Positions 21,537 through 33,498 of a stretch of 64,000 bases of DNA are shown here, in pieces. Below the pieces are notes generated by a model that was given only the letters and a program-made list of their open reading frames with translations, was not told where the DNA came from and did no database searches. A program made the position numbers and the translations under genes. This DNA is from Hygrocybe punicea (taxonomy: Eukaryota; Basidiomycota; Agaricomycetes; Agaricales; Hygrophoraceae). Each line of letters begins with the position of its first letter. The stretch's first letter is position 1. Location: assembly GCA_963556145.1 (NCBI GenBank), contig OY744464.1:2356001-2420000 (forward strand). Reading direction: 5' to 3'.

Positions 21537-24500
21537 TGGATCTCTCTGACTTGATTAATGTGGAAATGTGTGAACAAAATGCTCCGGTGAGTTCTGAGTA
21601 CTCATTTTAATTTGAGTTGCTTGCTCAAGGTTCTCATAGGATGATGGCAACCAGTTTGATGCTCCTATGGGGTCAAATACCGATCAGATGGACTTGGATG
21701 TCGCAGTTGTCAACAGAAATCAGGACAATCTATCATGTTCGTTTCTATAACATTATATTTTCTTGCTTTTGTTTAATTCTCCTTCAATAGGCCACAATAA
21801 TCCTGAATCAGACAATCCAGTTCTCTTTGGTATCGGGGATGTATATAGCATATCTCCTCTGGATCCTTATACAACAGAACCGCCCTACGACTTGTTTTGG
21901 TGTGAAGATCAGATATCCAGGACACCTGTATCGTCACCAGCTGTATTGGTTCCACCTCCCCCCACAAATCCTCCTGAGGGATCTGGATTTGTCTATCCTA
22001 ATGCGCCATCTTATACGTTGGTTCAAGATAACCGTTATCAAAGGGGATACACATATAAATGGCTCCGATAAACATATCATCACCGTCGCCTGCATTCAAA
22101 CCGTTTCCTCCATGCAACAGTATGCGTGCGGCCCAGAAGTCAGCAGACTCGCTGATGAAGTACTGAAAATAGCCTTTGGAAAACCACCTGTTATTGGCCA
22201 GCCTGCTGTTCCTGCCATATACGACCTTGGACTTAAGCACAATGACAGGTCCACAACAGACATTGGCGATCCTCGTAATGGTTCCTCCAGTTTGGCCACA
22301 ACCAAGATTGAGGGTGATGGACGTGGCGTAATTGCACCTGCTGTTCAAGTTCAACATCCACAGATATCCCGCCTTCTTCGCATCTGTTACCAGCTGTTCC
22401 GACACATCATGCCAGCTTGTATCTCCAAGCTGGAGTGGGATATGTTTGAGTGGATCTTTTGGGATAACAATGTGCCTGGATTTGGTGGTCCTTTACCGAA
22501 CAACACTGGTCTGCAAGTCAATGTATCATCTGATATCGGTGATCTGGCTTCCATGATTGGTCAGTTCCAGGGGAGATTGCACACCAATCGCAATGATTTT
22601 CATCCGGCATTTACTCTTTTTATTCTGGCTATACGCTTACCTCCAGGTACATGTTCTTGTCATATTTCTTTTCTAAATGCATTTATTAACAATCACAATA
22701 GGCAGTGATTCTGGTCCCTTCTTCTTCCCGAGGCCTGCTTTATACTTCAGGGCAATAAATGTTGCCATGTTTTTTTCAGTGTTCAAGGGACAGGATCTTC
22801 ATGGTGGTGAGAAGCCAACTGTAAATCCAGATCCAGTTGTGGCAAAGGAGTGGCTGGCGCAGACTGGTCTTGGTCAGCTTGCGGATTTGGTTGGCATGCA
22901 AAATCGGGTCGGCATGGTTGTATATCCTAATCATGCTGCATTTACACGGATTACCCCATTTCTCGTTACCCCAGTCACAGGCTTCAGAAACATGGGATCT
23001 CAGTCACATTTCAGCCATGGATACCCTACCTTTGCTAGTGATGGCCTACAAATCTTTGGAGATATCGCAACACACAAGAATTTCCTTGCACATGACCTTG
23101 TGTGTAACTCCTGGAATAGCGCCATTCTTGCTGGCATAGATTCCCCTGTGCATCCTTCTCTTATGCTGTTCAGCATGACTTATACCGATGAGAATGGGGA
23201 GATTTGTAGGATGGCACCTCTTCCATATGATCCGGTCAAAGACAGGTCTTTTGTGTGACGAATGAGAGGATACTACTTGTGGTATGTGCAGAAGATATGT
23301 GATCCACATCATATTCCTATTATGAAGATGGCATATGGAAATACCCAGCAGCATTTGTGAGAATCATACAAGAATTCATTGGAATCCTCTCGCCCACAAC
23401 TTGCACCTCTTAATATCCGACTCCCCATCAAGCCATGACTTGCAGTTACTCCAGATCAGGATTCAGACACTGCTCATTCTACTCTCTCAACACCTTTGTC
23501 ATCCCCCCCAGCATCGGTGATAGATATCAATTCTGAAGAGCATATTGCAGCTGTTGCTGCTAATGTCAGACAGTCAGGATCAAAGTGAAAGGCTCTTTCT
23601 CCTGTGACCGAACAGTTGGATGACTCCCATCTTCCTGAAGCAGATGACACTGTAGAGATTGAGAATGATGATGGCTCAGAGTATGAGATTGAATCTATCC
23701 AGGAGGTTGCAATAATTGATATAAGTATCATCTGGATTCTTTCACTTACTCATTACTACTTCCTTTTGTAACTGAAACTCTTTGTTTAGGGGATTCCCCA
23801 ATGGCATCTAAGATTCAAGGGATACACACCATCTGAGGACTTGTGGTATGAGCATAAGGGAATTGCGTATGTGTTTCTTTTATTCCATACCAATATCTTT
23901 GTAATCTTTTGGATTTAGAAAATCTGCTCCCTGCCTTCTCAATGAGTTTCATAGGAATCCCCAGAACAATGTTCGTCCCTTACATGAACTGGTGTCATCA
24001 GCTGGGTCCGATGATGATAGCGACACTTTGGATGAGGATTGGGTTGACGACCAAGACCCAAAGCCAAAGAATACATCTTCTGCACACCCTCAACCCGACA
24101 TCATAACTGACCCACCCACAAAGCAACCAAGTTCCTCTGTAACTACAGGCATGCTTGTTATGCCTGTGGTTTCACAGTTTCTCGGTCCTGTGCCTGATAC
24201 GTCCTTCAAGATGCTCGATATACTTCTTGATGTGGCCAGACTCCAAGAGGAAGCTATTGCACTGGATGCTGGTCGGAACCTTGTTGGCAAGCCTATGGAT
24301 TCCAATACCATTGTCAAGCTTCTTCGTGATCGTCTTGACCTTGACAATCAGGTCACAGCATTTATGGAACTTGCACCAGAATCAAAGTACACCAACGTAT
24401 CACCAAATGATGAAGCCACCCTAATTTTGGAACAGATCATTGGCTCAGTCGATATTCTCCCTGCCCTGATGGTGGAATCTGAAAAACTGCATTTTCTCCA

Positions 24501-26752
24501 AAGAGCTATCCAGTGGCAGATGTGTTGTTCCTACTTGGTGTTCTTTCAGTGGTATGAAGAAAGTGGCCCACATCTGGCGCGACAGGTGGCTAACAGTCAT
24601 CGAGAACACACAATTAATGCTACTTTCCCATCATTTGCAAACTGCGTCAACCATGTTGTACAATATGTCACATGTGTTCGTACTCGACAACAAAGTATTG
24701 TTAGTCATGGAACCAAATGACGCAAGACCTCAGCAAAGACAACCAATTTACCGACTCCTCATCTTGAGTTCAATGACGATTTCACAAGACTTTCACTCAT
24801 ACCCTCCCATTTTGTTGACAATCGCATCAAGTCCAGTTCTTCTGCCGTCACAGCTCTGCCAATTGTGAATCGGACCATCAACAATGGTGATGCAGCACTT
24901 TATGCCATTGTTTCAGAAGTCCTCTTTGCGCTGTGGTGTGCTGCACTTATCATCCCCTCACTTGATACAGCGGATAACCTGTTCAACACCTCTCGACGTC
25001 GTAAAATTCCTAATGACTCAAAGACAACTCGGAACAAGAATGTAGTTGACCACTCAATTGTTCGAGGTGGGATTGTTATGGCATTAGTTGATATTGTTGG
25101 AGAGGGCATACTGGCATCCGATGGCATCCGCAATTTCCTATCCAGTCCAGCCAGGATGTTTACCAAAAACCTGCAGAAGGATGACGCATTCGCCAGTAAA
25201 CTCATTCGGGATTATGCAAGTACTATGGAACCCCTCATTACTCATGTTGAGGATTTGCTGGCCGCTAAACCAAAGATAGCAGATTGGTGTGTTACATTGG
25301 AAAGTTGGTTAGTGGTGCTCTGGTGGATCTCGGTGATAGGAGTCTTTCTGCTCTGCCAGGTGGGGCGTCCAAGGGATCGAGATCCAAGAAGAAATGCGTT
25401 CCACGGTCCCCACTCAAGCCTGCTCTTCCCATCAAAAAATTGGAGGACATATTGACAGATTCCAAGGCGCCACATTTTGGTGCTCTTGCTTTAATCTGCT
25501 GTGAAGCTTTATCTGTGGATCATGGAAAGGGCATTCAAGACCTCCATCTCAATCGCGTTCTCTTAGGCCAAATGAAGCCGAAGTACCAACGGACACATAC
25601 ACTTAGTCAGACTTACCCATTCCGCCACACCAGCCCATATGCGATTCTGTTTGCAAAATACTTGCCAGCCAGGCAACTCACCAGATGACTAGGTTTGGCC
25701 AATGCATTGGTGTTTATGGTTAGTTCTCAATGTGAGGACACCATCAAGTTTTTGAACAGCGTCACATTCTGGTCCGATTCACTGGAGGAATGTATAGAGA
25801 CTTTTGATCAAATTGTCAGGAAAAACTCGCATTTCTACACCGATCTACGCTATAATCCCATATCACCATCTTCATCCAAGACCAAGACGAGTAAAGCAGG
25901 CGATACAAAGAAGAAAACCGGCTTTTTTGCCCTGAACAGATGCGAGCAGGCAGCCTTAGGGTATATTCATTTTGACTCACCAACCATATGGGGTCAGCCT
26001 TCCAGTCAGCTCAGTCTATTCTCAAAAATCCCCCATCGAGATCCTCTGGTGAATCGTTTTACTGAACTCTTCAGTGATGATTTTCAGACCAGGTGGACGA
26101 ACTTTCTTGGACCGCTTTTCAACCAAGACCCTGCTTCCTTCACAGGAAATAAACCAACATGGAACGATATGCATCAGTTTATTTGCAAGCTCAGTGTAGC
26201 TGGCTTAGGATCAACAACACAATCCTCCCTTACTGCGTTTCAACTCACAAATAATCTCACACTTGCACGCCTCTGCACGCCTCCTCTTGTAGAAGACGTA
26301 ACAGCCTGGATATGGAAGATGAAGAAGGCTGGTGCTTATCGCGGTCTACAGGAACTAGGATTCGATGTCACATCTCTCCACAGGACCCACACATCATTCA
26401 AATGTGTGTTCAAACACTTTGATGATAATCTGTCGCAGCGTGATCGGTCTTCAATGGGATTTGACATCGGTTGTGGTGTCATTTTTGTGGAGCATATACT
26501 GTGCAAAGTCGTTCGCTGGGATAAGCGCTTGGTGTACAATTGTGGTCAGGGTGCCAGTCTGGTTGGGCTTGGAGATGTAGCGGCTGGTAAGGTAACATGG
26601 GCAAAGGGTGCTAATCATGACGATGCATCCCTTTTTCCAATTCCTCTTAAAATGAGTCAGGATCGTCTGACAGAGCTTTTGGTTGACGGTAAGATATCTC
26701 TTATATATTTGTTATTGGTTCTCATATCACCTCTTCAGCTTCTTAGTTCCAT
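21537..26752 (+). pseudogene. Gene X: large multi-exon protein, chromodomain-like, decayed
   Basis: A spliced gene of roughly 1,500-1,600 codons starting MDLSDLINVEMCEQNAP (ATG 21537). Short introns are seen at about 21590-21641, 22646-22702, 23716-23809, 23876-23921 and 26692-26739. Features in order: VYPNAPSY region; HTNRNDFHPAF and FKGQDLHGGEKP (22580-22820), which resembles the HxD and HGG elements of double-stranded beta-helix proteins; YEIESIQE plus WHLRFKGYTPSEDLWYEH (23680-23870), a chromodomain-like pattern split by an intron; then helical sequence to DIGCGVIFVEHILCK near 26480. The frame is broken by six TGA codons (23256, 23358, 23436, 23586, 24718, 25686) and by single-base shifts near 22065 and 25290. 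Each TGA fits an ancestral CGA or CCA-flanked arginine position. No family name is known to me; it converges on Y1. Confidence 0.7.
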
Positions 26753-26982
26753 TGCCCTAAATTCTGAATACGTCACTTGAACTTTTGACTTGGTTGTAAC
26801 ATTAATGTATCTTACTGTACTTGTATGTGATGCGGTCCCATGCTTTATATCGAGTTTCACATGTTTTGTTATGCATGTATTTTGTGCTACTACTACTCAA
26901 TTTGTCTGTTGGTGATTAAACCGAAGATTTTATATGATTGAGTCTTTGATTAAACAGTGTTAAATATCTGAAATGTCTCATA

Positions 26983-28129
26983 CTACGTCTCTTGTTCATC
27001 CTCAGAAAAGTCCGCATTCCTCTTTAATGTCTTTAAAACTTTGGGCTTCTGAAACAATGCTTGTGCTTGTGCAAGCGCAGCTTTCTGATAAGACATTGAC
27101 AATTGGGATAACAACGGACAATGAAATTTGATTTCCAACCTTTGTGAATGTATTGTCAATCAAGGCAAGCGATTGAAGCACAATCACAAGTCTAAAATCT
27201 TCGCTGACATTGTTTTTATCACCACTGGCAAGAGGGACTACCAAGAATGAAAGTCGTGCTTCCACAATATCTCCGACAGAAATATTGGTTGGATTCATGC
27301 GGGTATATCTAAGGTAGAGTATTTGACATGGGAAATTTCATATAACTGTAAACCTTACCGGAAGCCACCATCATCCTTTGTCGCCCGTTGAAAATAGCCA
27401 ACTTCATTATCCACAGTATAGCGATACTTGGAATCTACGGATGCCAGAATTCCATCAGGATCAACAAGGTTGTTGAAAGGTACAACTTCAGCAGATGCCG
27501 CAATTGCACCAGTACTGAATATTGGTTGCCAGCTCCTACAACAATCCATTCCTCGAACATATCAGGCATCCAGTCTTTTAACGTGTCCGAACGCATATGC
27601 TTGGCAAAGGTCGAACAAATTGCTGATATACCCTCCAAAGCTGCCTTGTACTTGTGGGTATCCAAACCAGTCAATTGTATTGCCTGCCTAATACGCATTG
27701 GATTCCTGAAATTTGTGAGTAAGTTCTTCTTCATTCACATCATTGTGCTGAAAATACCTGGGTAGCTTGAGAACTGGTGGTAGTTCACAGTGAGTGAGGA
27801 TGCCTGTCAGACGTAATACTACTTCTTCAGGTCCTTCTCCCAGTCCCCCCTTTACAAGTTGGTACTGATGACGGTCTTTCTTATAGCGGACTTGCAGTGA
27901 ATCAAGAAGGCCATCAGCCTGTATGCAGCTAAGTTTTTGCTGTGTCGCAAAGATATTCAGGCTCTTACTTTAGTCAACGTGCAGAGATAGCTTGCTTGCT
28001 TGGAACCGTTATACTGTATGGAGGCTTCAAGTTCCAGTTTTTCACCTGTAATTATATGATTGAATCAAGCTATGGCAGTATAAAATTCTTCTACTCACCA
28101 GCAGCTACCAGCTCATAAAACTTATTCAT
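26983..28129 (-). pseudogene. Gene Y1: unrecognised spliced gene, paralog of Y2
   Basis: Starts MNKFYELVAAG (ATG at 28129), with introns near 28047-28097, 27930-27990, about 27710-27765 and about 27310-27360, and ends near NADFSEDEQET (TAG 26983-26985). Collinear with Y2 through LTGLDTHKYKAALEGISAI, VVPFNNLVDPDGILASVD, VGYF and IVLQSLALIDNTFTK. One base is missing near 27520, between GAGNQYS and TGAIAASAEV in the shifted frame, so it is broken there. No catalytic motif is apparent. It is convergent with gene X, 230 bp away. Function unknown. Confidence 0.7.
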
Positions 28130-28780
28130 AGATTGCTATGGGATGGGTGTTTATGATGCAAACCATGGCACTTACATTGGGACAAAGAGGATAAAGTCAA
28201 TCAAAAATAAAATGTGATGTTCAGGTCAACAACCAATCCTGACACACCAAAATCCAGGGTCCAGGGGGAGTGTTGATGTAACCTGTCTCTTGCGGAACTA
28301 TCCGCTCTCTCTGATTAGCCAATCAGAGGTTAGAAACGGCAAGAGAGGAAGGTGATTCTTCAGCCAATTGGTCTGCAGTTGTGACGCTGCCCCAGTCAAC
28401 GGAGTGACTACCGTTTGTTCTAGAGGTCAGCTGAAGATTGGTCCACTGAAGGGCACAATCCCAACAGTTCAGACCAATTTTAAACTACTGACTACTGACT
28501 ACCTATGGACCTATGGCTTTCTGGTCTGTGTCACAGGCACAGAACCCCGCCTAGCTCACCTTTGACTGGTGATATGTATTGCACAAAAATGCTATCTACA
28601 CTCCACTACCAAATAAGAGGGGGAACAGCAATAGGAAGGGCAGTTGAGAGTGGGGTGAAAGTTGGGGTTGGTGGTTATTGAAAGAGCCAGATACCCTGTC
28701 AAACATGAGGCTGCAGTGCCCCACCGCTATCATGGGAATAATGTTTAAACTCCGCTTTTGGACCGGAATTAACCATTTAT
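28130..28780. other. Intergenic, no gene recognised
   Basis: A small inverted repeat TCTGATTAGCCAATCAGA lies at about 28309. The TGTTGATGTAACCTGTCTC stretch at about 28272 could start an LTR-like sequence but no partner was seen. Confidence 0.4.
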
Positions 28781-29545
28781 ATTCTTGCTAAATTATCATT
28801 AAATAATAATTAATAAGTTCAATTAAATTAAATTAAATTAAATTAAATGTCAATATCATACAAAATGAGCTACTACAGAGGGTACAGGCACAGTGTGGTG
28901 AGAGTGATGACAGGAGAGTGATGGGGGGTGGATGGGGGCCAAAGGAAGGGGCTGGAGGGGGGGAAAAGGAGGGAGGTGGAGGGGGTAGCCAGAACAGGCC
29001 AGGAAAGGAAGGGAAGCAGGGGTGGGGGTGGGGAATGGGTTGAGGGAGTGCAGGAGGGATGAAGGGAGGTAGAGATGGGCTGGATTGGGTGAGGGGAGGG
29101 CAGGGAGTGGGGGGTGAAGCCAGGCTGATCACTCCATGTCAATTCACCTCAAATACAGTCAATAAAACTGAACACTCACCTGCAGCAGCAGGGGGTGGGT
29201 GCACCACATCCCCTGCTGCCCTCAGAACCCTCCCTGGCGCTCAGAAGCAGCCGAATCGCGTCCATGTTGATCTGGGTATTGGTGGGGTTGTGAGTGAGGA
29301 TTGAGGGCCAAATAAGAGCCAAAAACTTACCTGGTGGGGCTTGGTGGTTCATAGAGGGACATGGGAAAGTTGTGGGGCAGCAGGGGCAGCAGGAAGCCAG
29401 CAGGAGAGTCGGGAATGGAGGGGATGGGATGTTGATGAGCAGAAGGTTTTGAGTTCAGCTGAGTGTGAACGCTCTGGCTGTGGATTTCGAACTGAGTCCG
29501 AATTTCAGCCACAACTCCGGACCACCTTTACTTTCCTGACATTCT
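28780..29545 (-). repeat. Long inverted repeat, right copy (pairs with 17640-18365)
   Basis: See the left copy. On the minus strand an exon-like block (KPSAHQHPIPSIPDSPAG) ends at a GTAAGT donor, and MDAIRLLLSAREGSEGSRG (about 29262) ends at GTGAGT. A run of TTAAA/ATTTAA pentamers lies at the inner end (28820-28848). Confidence 0.65.
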
Positions 29546-30200
29546 GCAGGCTCACACACACCACATGGGGACTCCTTTTGGTGGGACAAAATGTTGCATA
29601 TATAGTTTAGAATACCCATGTAATTTACCGAAAATTCGTGTGCCCTATTCCAGCCGCGGCACCACAAACAGTGCCCAATCTGCCATAAATCCCCCACCTG
29701 CCAGCTCAAATCCAACCAGACCCCCCCCCAAAAAATTTACAGGGCCCCCCCACAACCCCTGCCATCCCCCACACCCAACTCTGTGGCCATCCGACCAACG
29801 TGTCACCCTCCCGACACCCCCCCATTCTGCCTGGGAACAAAACTTGAACTCAGCTTATTGGTCAGCATTCGCCTAATTCGTCAGGTCACGCGTTGTTTTG
29901 CGTGGGAAGTGTTTGAACAAATCCACACCAAGGGTTTCTGGAGTGCGTCGTTGATCGGGAAATTACCTTGTTGTCCTTTGGGATCAAGGATTTAGCTCTT
30001 TAATAACTCTGGGGTATTCCTGTTGGGTGGTTGGGTTGTGGTGTGAATCCTATCAAAGGTTAGCTTTGAGGGATACAACAAATACTTGACAATAATATAA
30101 GTCAGATGTATGACTTATAGAGGATGAGTGAACAGTGAGGTCTTCCCTACTGAAGGTAAAGACTTTGAGTGACAAGAGGTATGCGAGAGTATAAGCGGAT
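29545..30200. other. Intergenic, C-rich then AT-rich, no gene
   Basis: 29690-29830 is CCCCC-rich. No coding signal or repeat partner was found for the rest. Confidence 0.45.
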
Positions 30201-30202
30201 AA

Positions 30203-30245
30203 TTATGAGTTCTTCCATTTATGGAAGAATCGTTCTTATCAGTCC
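30203..30245 (+). mobile_element. Second Helentron-like 5' terminal hairpin
   Basis: TTATGAGTTCTTCCATTT then ATGGAAGAATCGTTCTTATC: the same design as 17212, with the inner TTCC/GGAA stem kept and the outer stem weakened by one change. It is the nearest plus-strand 5' end upstream of Helitron C (leader at 41.6 kb). Confidence 0.55.
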
Positions 30246-30295
30246 AGGATACAGCGCAGTTCGTCAGTAATTAAATAATTTAATTAAATAATTAA

Positions 30296-30525
30296 TTGAT
30301 TAATGTTTGAAATCGACCATAGAGCCAAATTTTGCATTTCTGACCGTTTCTTTTCGAAAAAATTCATGAATAAACTAGATTTTTCGAATTTTGTCCTCAA
30401 ATATTGTCAGGAATATAGGATTTATCTTGAGGTCATAAGAACTCAAAGACTGTTACAATGGATAAGAAAAATAATTTGTATGACGCGGAATTTGAGCGAA
30501 AAAGGCAGTTGTCACACTGAGTAAC
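30296..30525 (+). repeat. AT-rich repeat R2, copy 1
   Basis: Begins TTGATTAATGTTTGAAATC and runs through a TAGATTTTTCGAATTTTGTC block to GAATTTGAGCGAAAAAGGCA. A direct copy is at 31577-31815 and an inverted one at 63700-63885; the two direct copies bracket the 30.7-31.6 kb array. Confidence 0.8.
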
Positions 30526-30589
30526 AGGTGAGTTGCCCCCCCCTCCTCGAATTTTTTTGGTTCATCTTCAGTCAGATACCACTGACTTA

Positions 30590-30720
30590 TGTAGGGGCAG
30601 GCCCAAAACAATTCCGGCACCCCGTTTCTGACTAAAACGACGAGTCTGGGCGAGGGGAACGGCCACACACGGAATTGGTAAGTCGCCCCCCCTTGATACA
30701 TTTTTGTTCACCTTCGCCCG
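30590..30720 (-). repeat. Minisatellite M1 unit
   Basis: One unit with ATTCCGGCACCCCGTTTC and GAGGGGAACGGCCACACAC, as at 19960-20400. Confidence 0.75.
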
Positions 30721-31575
30721 AATACAGCCTGTCCCGCCCCGTTTTCGACCACCCCTGGCCATTCTTCACTCCCCGCTCCTCGTTCGTGTTGAATACGAGC
30801 GACCGGGGGGTCTCAGGCCGTCGCGTTCCAGCTCTCTGCCCAATCTCAAGCACCCACCCTTTTTCATCGACCAGGACACCCTTTCCCTCCCCGTTTTCGA
30901 CCACCCCCAGCCAGTCTCCACCCCCCGCACCTTGTTCCCATTGCAAACAAACACCCGGGCGGTCTCACGACCGCACGTTCCGGCTCTCTGCCCAGCCAGC
31001 ACCACCCCGTTTTCAACCACCAAATCACCCCGTCCTGCCCCGTTTTCGACCACCACCGGCCAGTCTCCACCCCCCACGACTCATCCCCGTTGAGAACGAG
31101 CAGTCGAGGGGTGGCAGGACCTCGCGTTCCGGCTTTCTGCGCAACCACTGCCATACCACATTTTCATCCACCAAATCACCCCGTTCCGCCCAGTCTTCGA
31201 TCACTCCCAACCAGTCTACACCCCCAGCACCTCGTTCCCTTTGAAAACGAGCAACTGGGGGGTGTCAGTACCTCGCGTTCCGGCTGTCTGGCCAACCACC
31301 ACCAACCCCCCTTTTCAACTACCAGGATGCCCCTCGTGCCCCGTTTTCAACCACCTATGGCCACTACACCCCCCGTGCTTCGTTTCCATTGAAAACGAGC
31401 GACCGGGGGGTCTCAAGACCTAGGGTTCCGGCTGTCTGCGCAACCACCACCACCACCCGGTTTTCACTCACCAGGACACCCCTTCCCGCCCCGTTTTCGA
31501 CCACCCCCGGCCGGTACATGCCCCCCGCGACTCGTTTCCGTTGAAAACGAGAGGCCGGGGGGGTCCGAATCCGTC
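30720..31575 (+). repeat. Minisatellite M2, about six ~147-bp units
   Basis: Units carry GTTCCGGCTCTCTG, CCCGTTTTCGACCACC, then a GAAAACGAGCGACCGGGGGG-type phrase (about 30800, 30950, 31097, 31249, 31397 and 31548). Spacing is 144-152 bp. An inverted, diverged array lies at 62450-63545. Arginine/proline-rich ORFs on both strands are shadows of the repeat. Confidence 0.8.
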
Positions 31576-31576
31576 G

Positions 31577-31825
31577 CGTTTAATTAATTGATTAATGTTT
31601 GTAATCAACTATAGAGCCAAATTCTGCATTTCTGCTCTTTTCTTTTTGAAAAAAATCACAAATAAACTAGATTTTTCGAATTTTGTCCACAAATATTTTC
31701 AGGAATACAGGATTTATCTTGAGGTCATAAGAACTCACAAAATGCTCCAATGGACGAGAAAAAGTATTTGTATCACACGAATTTGAGCGAAAAAGGCAGT
31801 TGTCACACTCAGTCACATGTGAGTT
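31577..31825 (+). repeat. AT-rich repeat R2, copy 2
   Basis: Direct copy of 30296-30525 with about 15% difference by eye. Confidence 0.8.
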
Positions 31826-31829
31826 GCCC

Positions 31830-32175
31830 CATTTTTTTTGGTTCACTTTCGGTCGGATACCACTGACTTAGGTAGGGGCAGGCCCCAAACGATTCCGGCA
31901 CCCCGTTTCCGACCAAAATGACGTCTCGGTAAGGGGAACGGCCGCGCACAGAATCTGTGCCCCCTTGATATTTTTTTTCTCTCTTTTGCACGGGTACAAT
32001 TTACTTAGGTTCACACAGGCTCCAAATGATTCCGGCACCCCATTTCCGACTAAAACAACGAGTCTAGGTGAGGGGAACGGCCACACACGGAACAACCTCA
32101 AGCACCCCGCATTTCCATCCACCAGGACGCCCCACCCCACCCCATCCTGTTTGCGACCACCCGGCTAGTCTACAC
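31830..32175 (-). repeat. Minisatellite M1 units
   Basis: Two and a half units with GATTCCGGCACCCCGTTTCC, ending in a CACCCCGCATTTCCATCCAC block shared with M2. Confidence 0.7.
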
Positions 32176-32314
32176 CCCCGTGTTGCATAAGTTATAGCAG
32201 TTCTTAACATTCAAGTTAACAGAAATGCACCCATGTTCATATAGATTAAAAATATGTACAAATAATTTGAAAAGATGACGGTTTCAAGAAGAAAAAAATT
32301 CAAGCAGGCTGATC

Positions 32315-33498
32315 TTAGTTATTATTGACGGCATCTTCAACCGCATTCTCGTCATCGTCATCCTCGTCATCAGTGAAAGCCATTCCCCTTTTTCTAATCT
32401 TTGAGGATACCTCCTGTTGAAGACGTTGGGTCTTCAACAACGTTTTTGATGCCTCCTTAACCAAGCCAGCCCAGATATCAGTCAAAATATGCAAGGGTAG
32501 TTAGCCTACATACCTGGGCAAACCTATCATCGATGAGAGCTAAGGTGTGAAGTACGATTCCAAGTTTGAAGGTTTTATCATCCTTGGCAGAAATGACACT
32601 CGAACATCCACTATCACGCCTGGAAAAAAACTGGTCGGTGCTATACGTCCATATCTACACATTTTGACCCGTGAGTTTTTCTCGGTAGAGTCAATATCAT
32701 ATGCTCACTTGGTTTTGTTCTCAGGCGTTATCTGTCTTGTGAAGTAACCAACATTGTTGGAGGCAACGTGCAAGTATCGGCTTTGATCGACTGAGGCTAA
32801 AACTCCGTCAGGATCCACAAGAGGATCAAAGGGAACGACATTTGATTGGTTGGCAAATTTGGCACTGGTGAAGTATCTGTTGTCTGCCTCAATAGTTTTG
32901 TAACCCGCAAAAGTTCCAGGCATCCAGGGATGTAGTTTGGAAAGACGAACGTCTTTGGAAAATATGGAGTGGATAGCTTGGATGCCATCCAGTGCCAGGT
33001 CGAACTGAGGGGAATTCAGCCCTGTCAATACAACATGCTGCCGGAGAAATTTGATGCTGGACCCCTTGCTACCAATAATCTCAAGATAAACTTCAGATCT
33101 TCGCATATTGGCTAGTACTCACCTTGGAAGTCGGTGAATTGGAGGTAAGTTACTCTCTACAATAATTCCAGTGAGACGAAAGACAACTTCCTCCATCTCA
33201 CCGCCATCTATATCTTGGACCAGTTCATAGTGCCCCGTTTCTTGATTGTGTTGAGGCTTCGCTTTCAAATATAGACCGTTTTCCTAGTATATTGTTGGCA
33301 ATTTAACCAAGAAAATATTCATCGGAATACATGCCTTATTAAATACACCCAGATACTTCTGGCGAAGTTTTCCCTCATATGCCTCAGTAGAGAGCGTTTC
33401 GAGTACCTTAGCTTTTATTGAGGAGCATATGAGCTGTAATAACTGTAGCTCATAAGAGTTCTCTTACCAGCTGCAGTATACTGATAGAATTGATTCAT
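32315..33498 (-). pseudogene. Gene Y2: unrecognised spliced gene, paralog of Y1
   Basis: Starts MNQFYQYTAAG (ATG 33498) and ends MAFTDDEDDDDENAVEDA then NNN and TAA (32315-32317), an acidic tail like that of Y1. The central exon (32705-33106) has LTGLNSPQFDLALDGIQAI, VVPFDPLVDPDGVLASVD and NNVGYFTRQI. Introns lie near 33420-33468, 33280-33330, 33085-33125, about 32652-32708 and about 32460-32518. The exon holding VDVRVSFLP and LGIVLHTLALIDDRFAQ needs a one-base frame change near 32600, so this copy also seems damaged unless I mis-set a splice site. It diverges from gene Z, sharing a 450-bp upstream region. Function unknown; the strong Y1/Y2 collinearity shows a real protein family. Confidence 0.7.

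Noticed and set aside
23256..25688. TGA recoded as a sense codon in this organism
   Set aside because: TGA replaces arginine in gene X but stands at a tryptophan position in Helitron D, and TAA/TAG stops also interrupt Helitron B; decay explains all of them more simply.
25695..26780. Gene X end as a KDZ-type (Kyakuja-Dileera-Zisupton) transposase
   Set aside because: KDZ transposases are known to associate with fungal TET/JBP genes, but I saw no convincing KDZ signature such as the YDIACQ-like motif; DIGCGVIF is too weak.
30675..31423. Arginine/proline-rich ORFs in minisatellite M2, and those at 62694-63381
   Set aside because: Overlapping ORFs on both strands follow the ~147-bp repeat and are not conserved between arrays.
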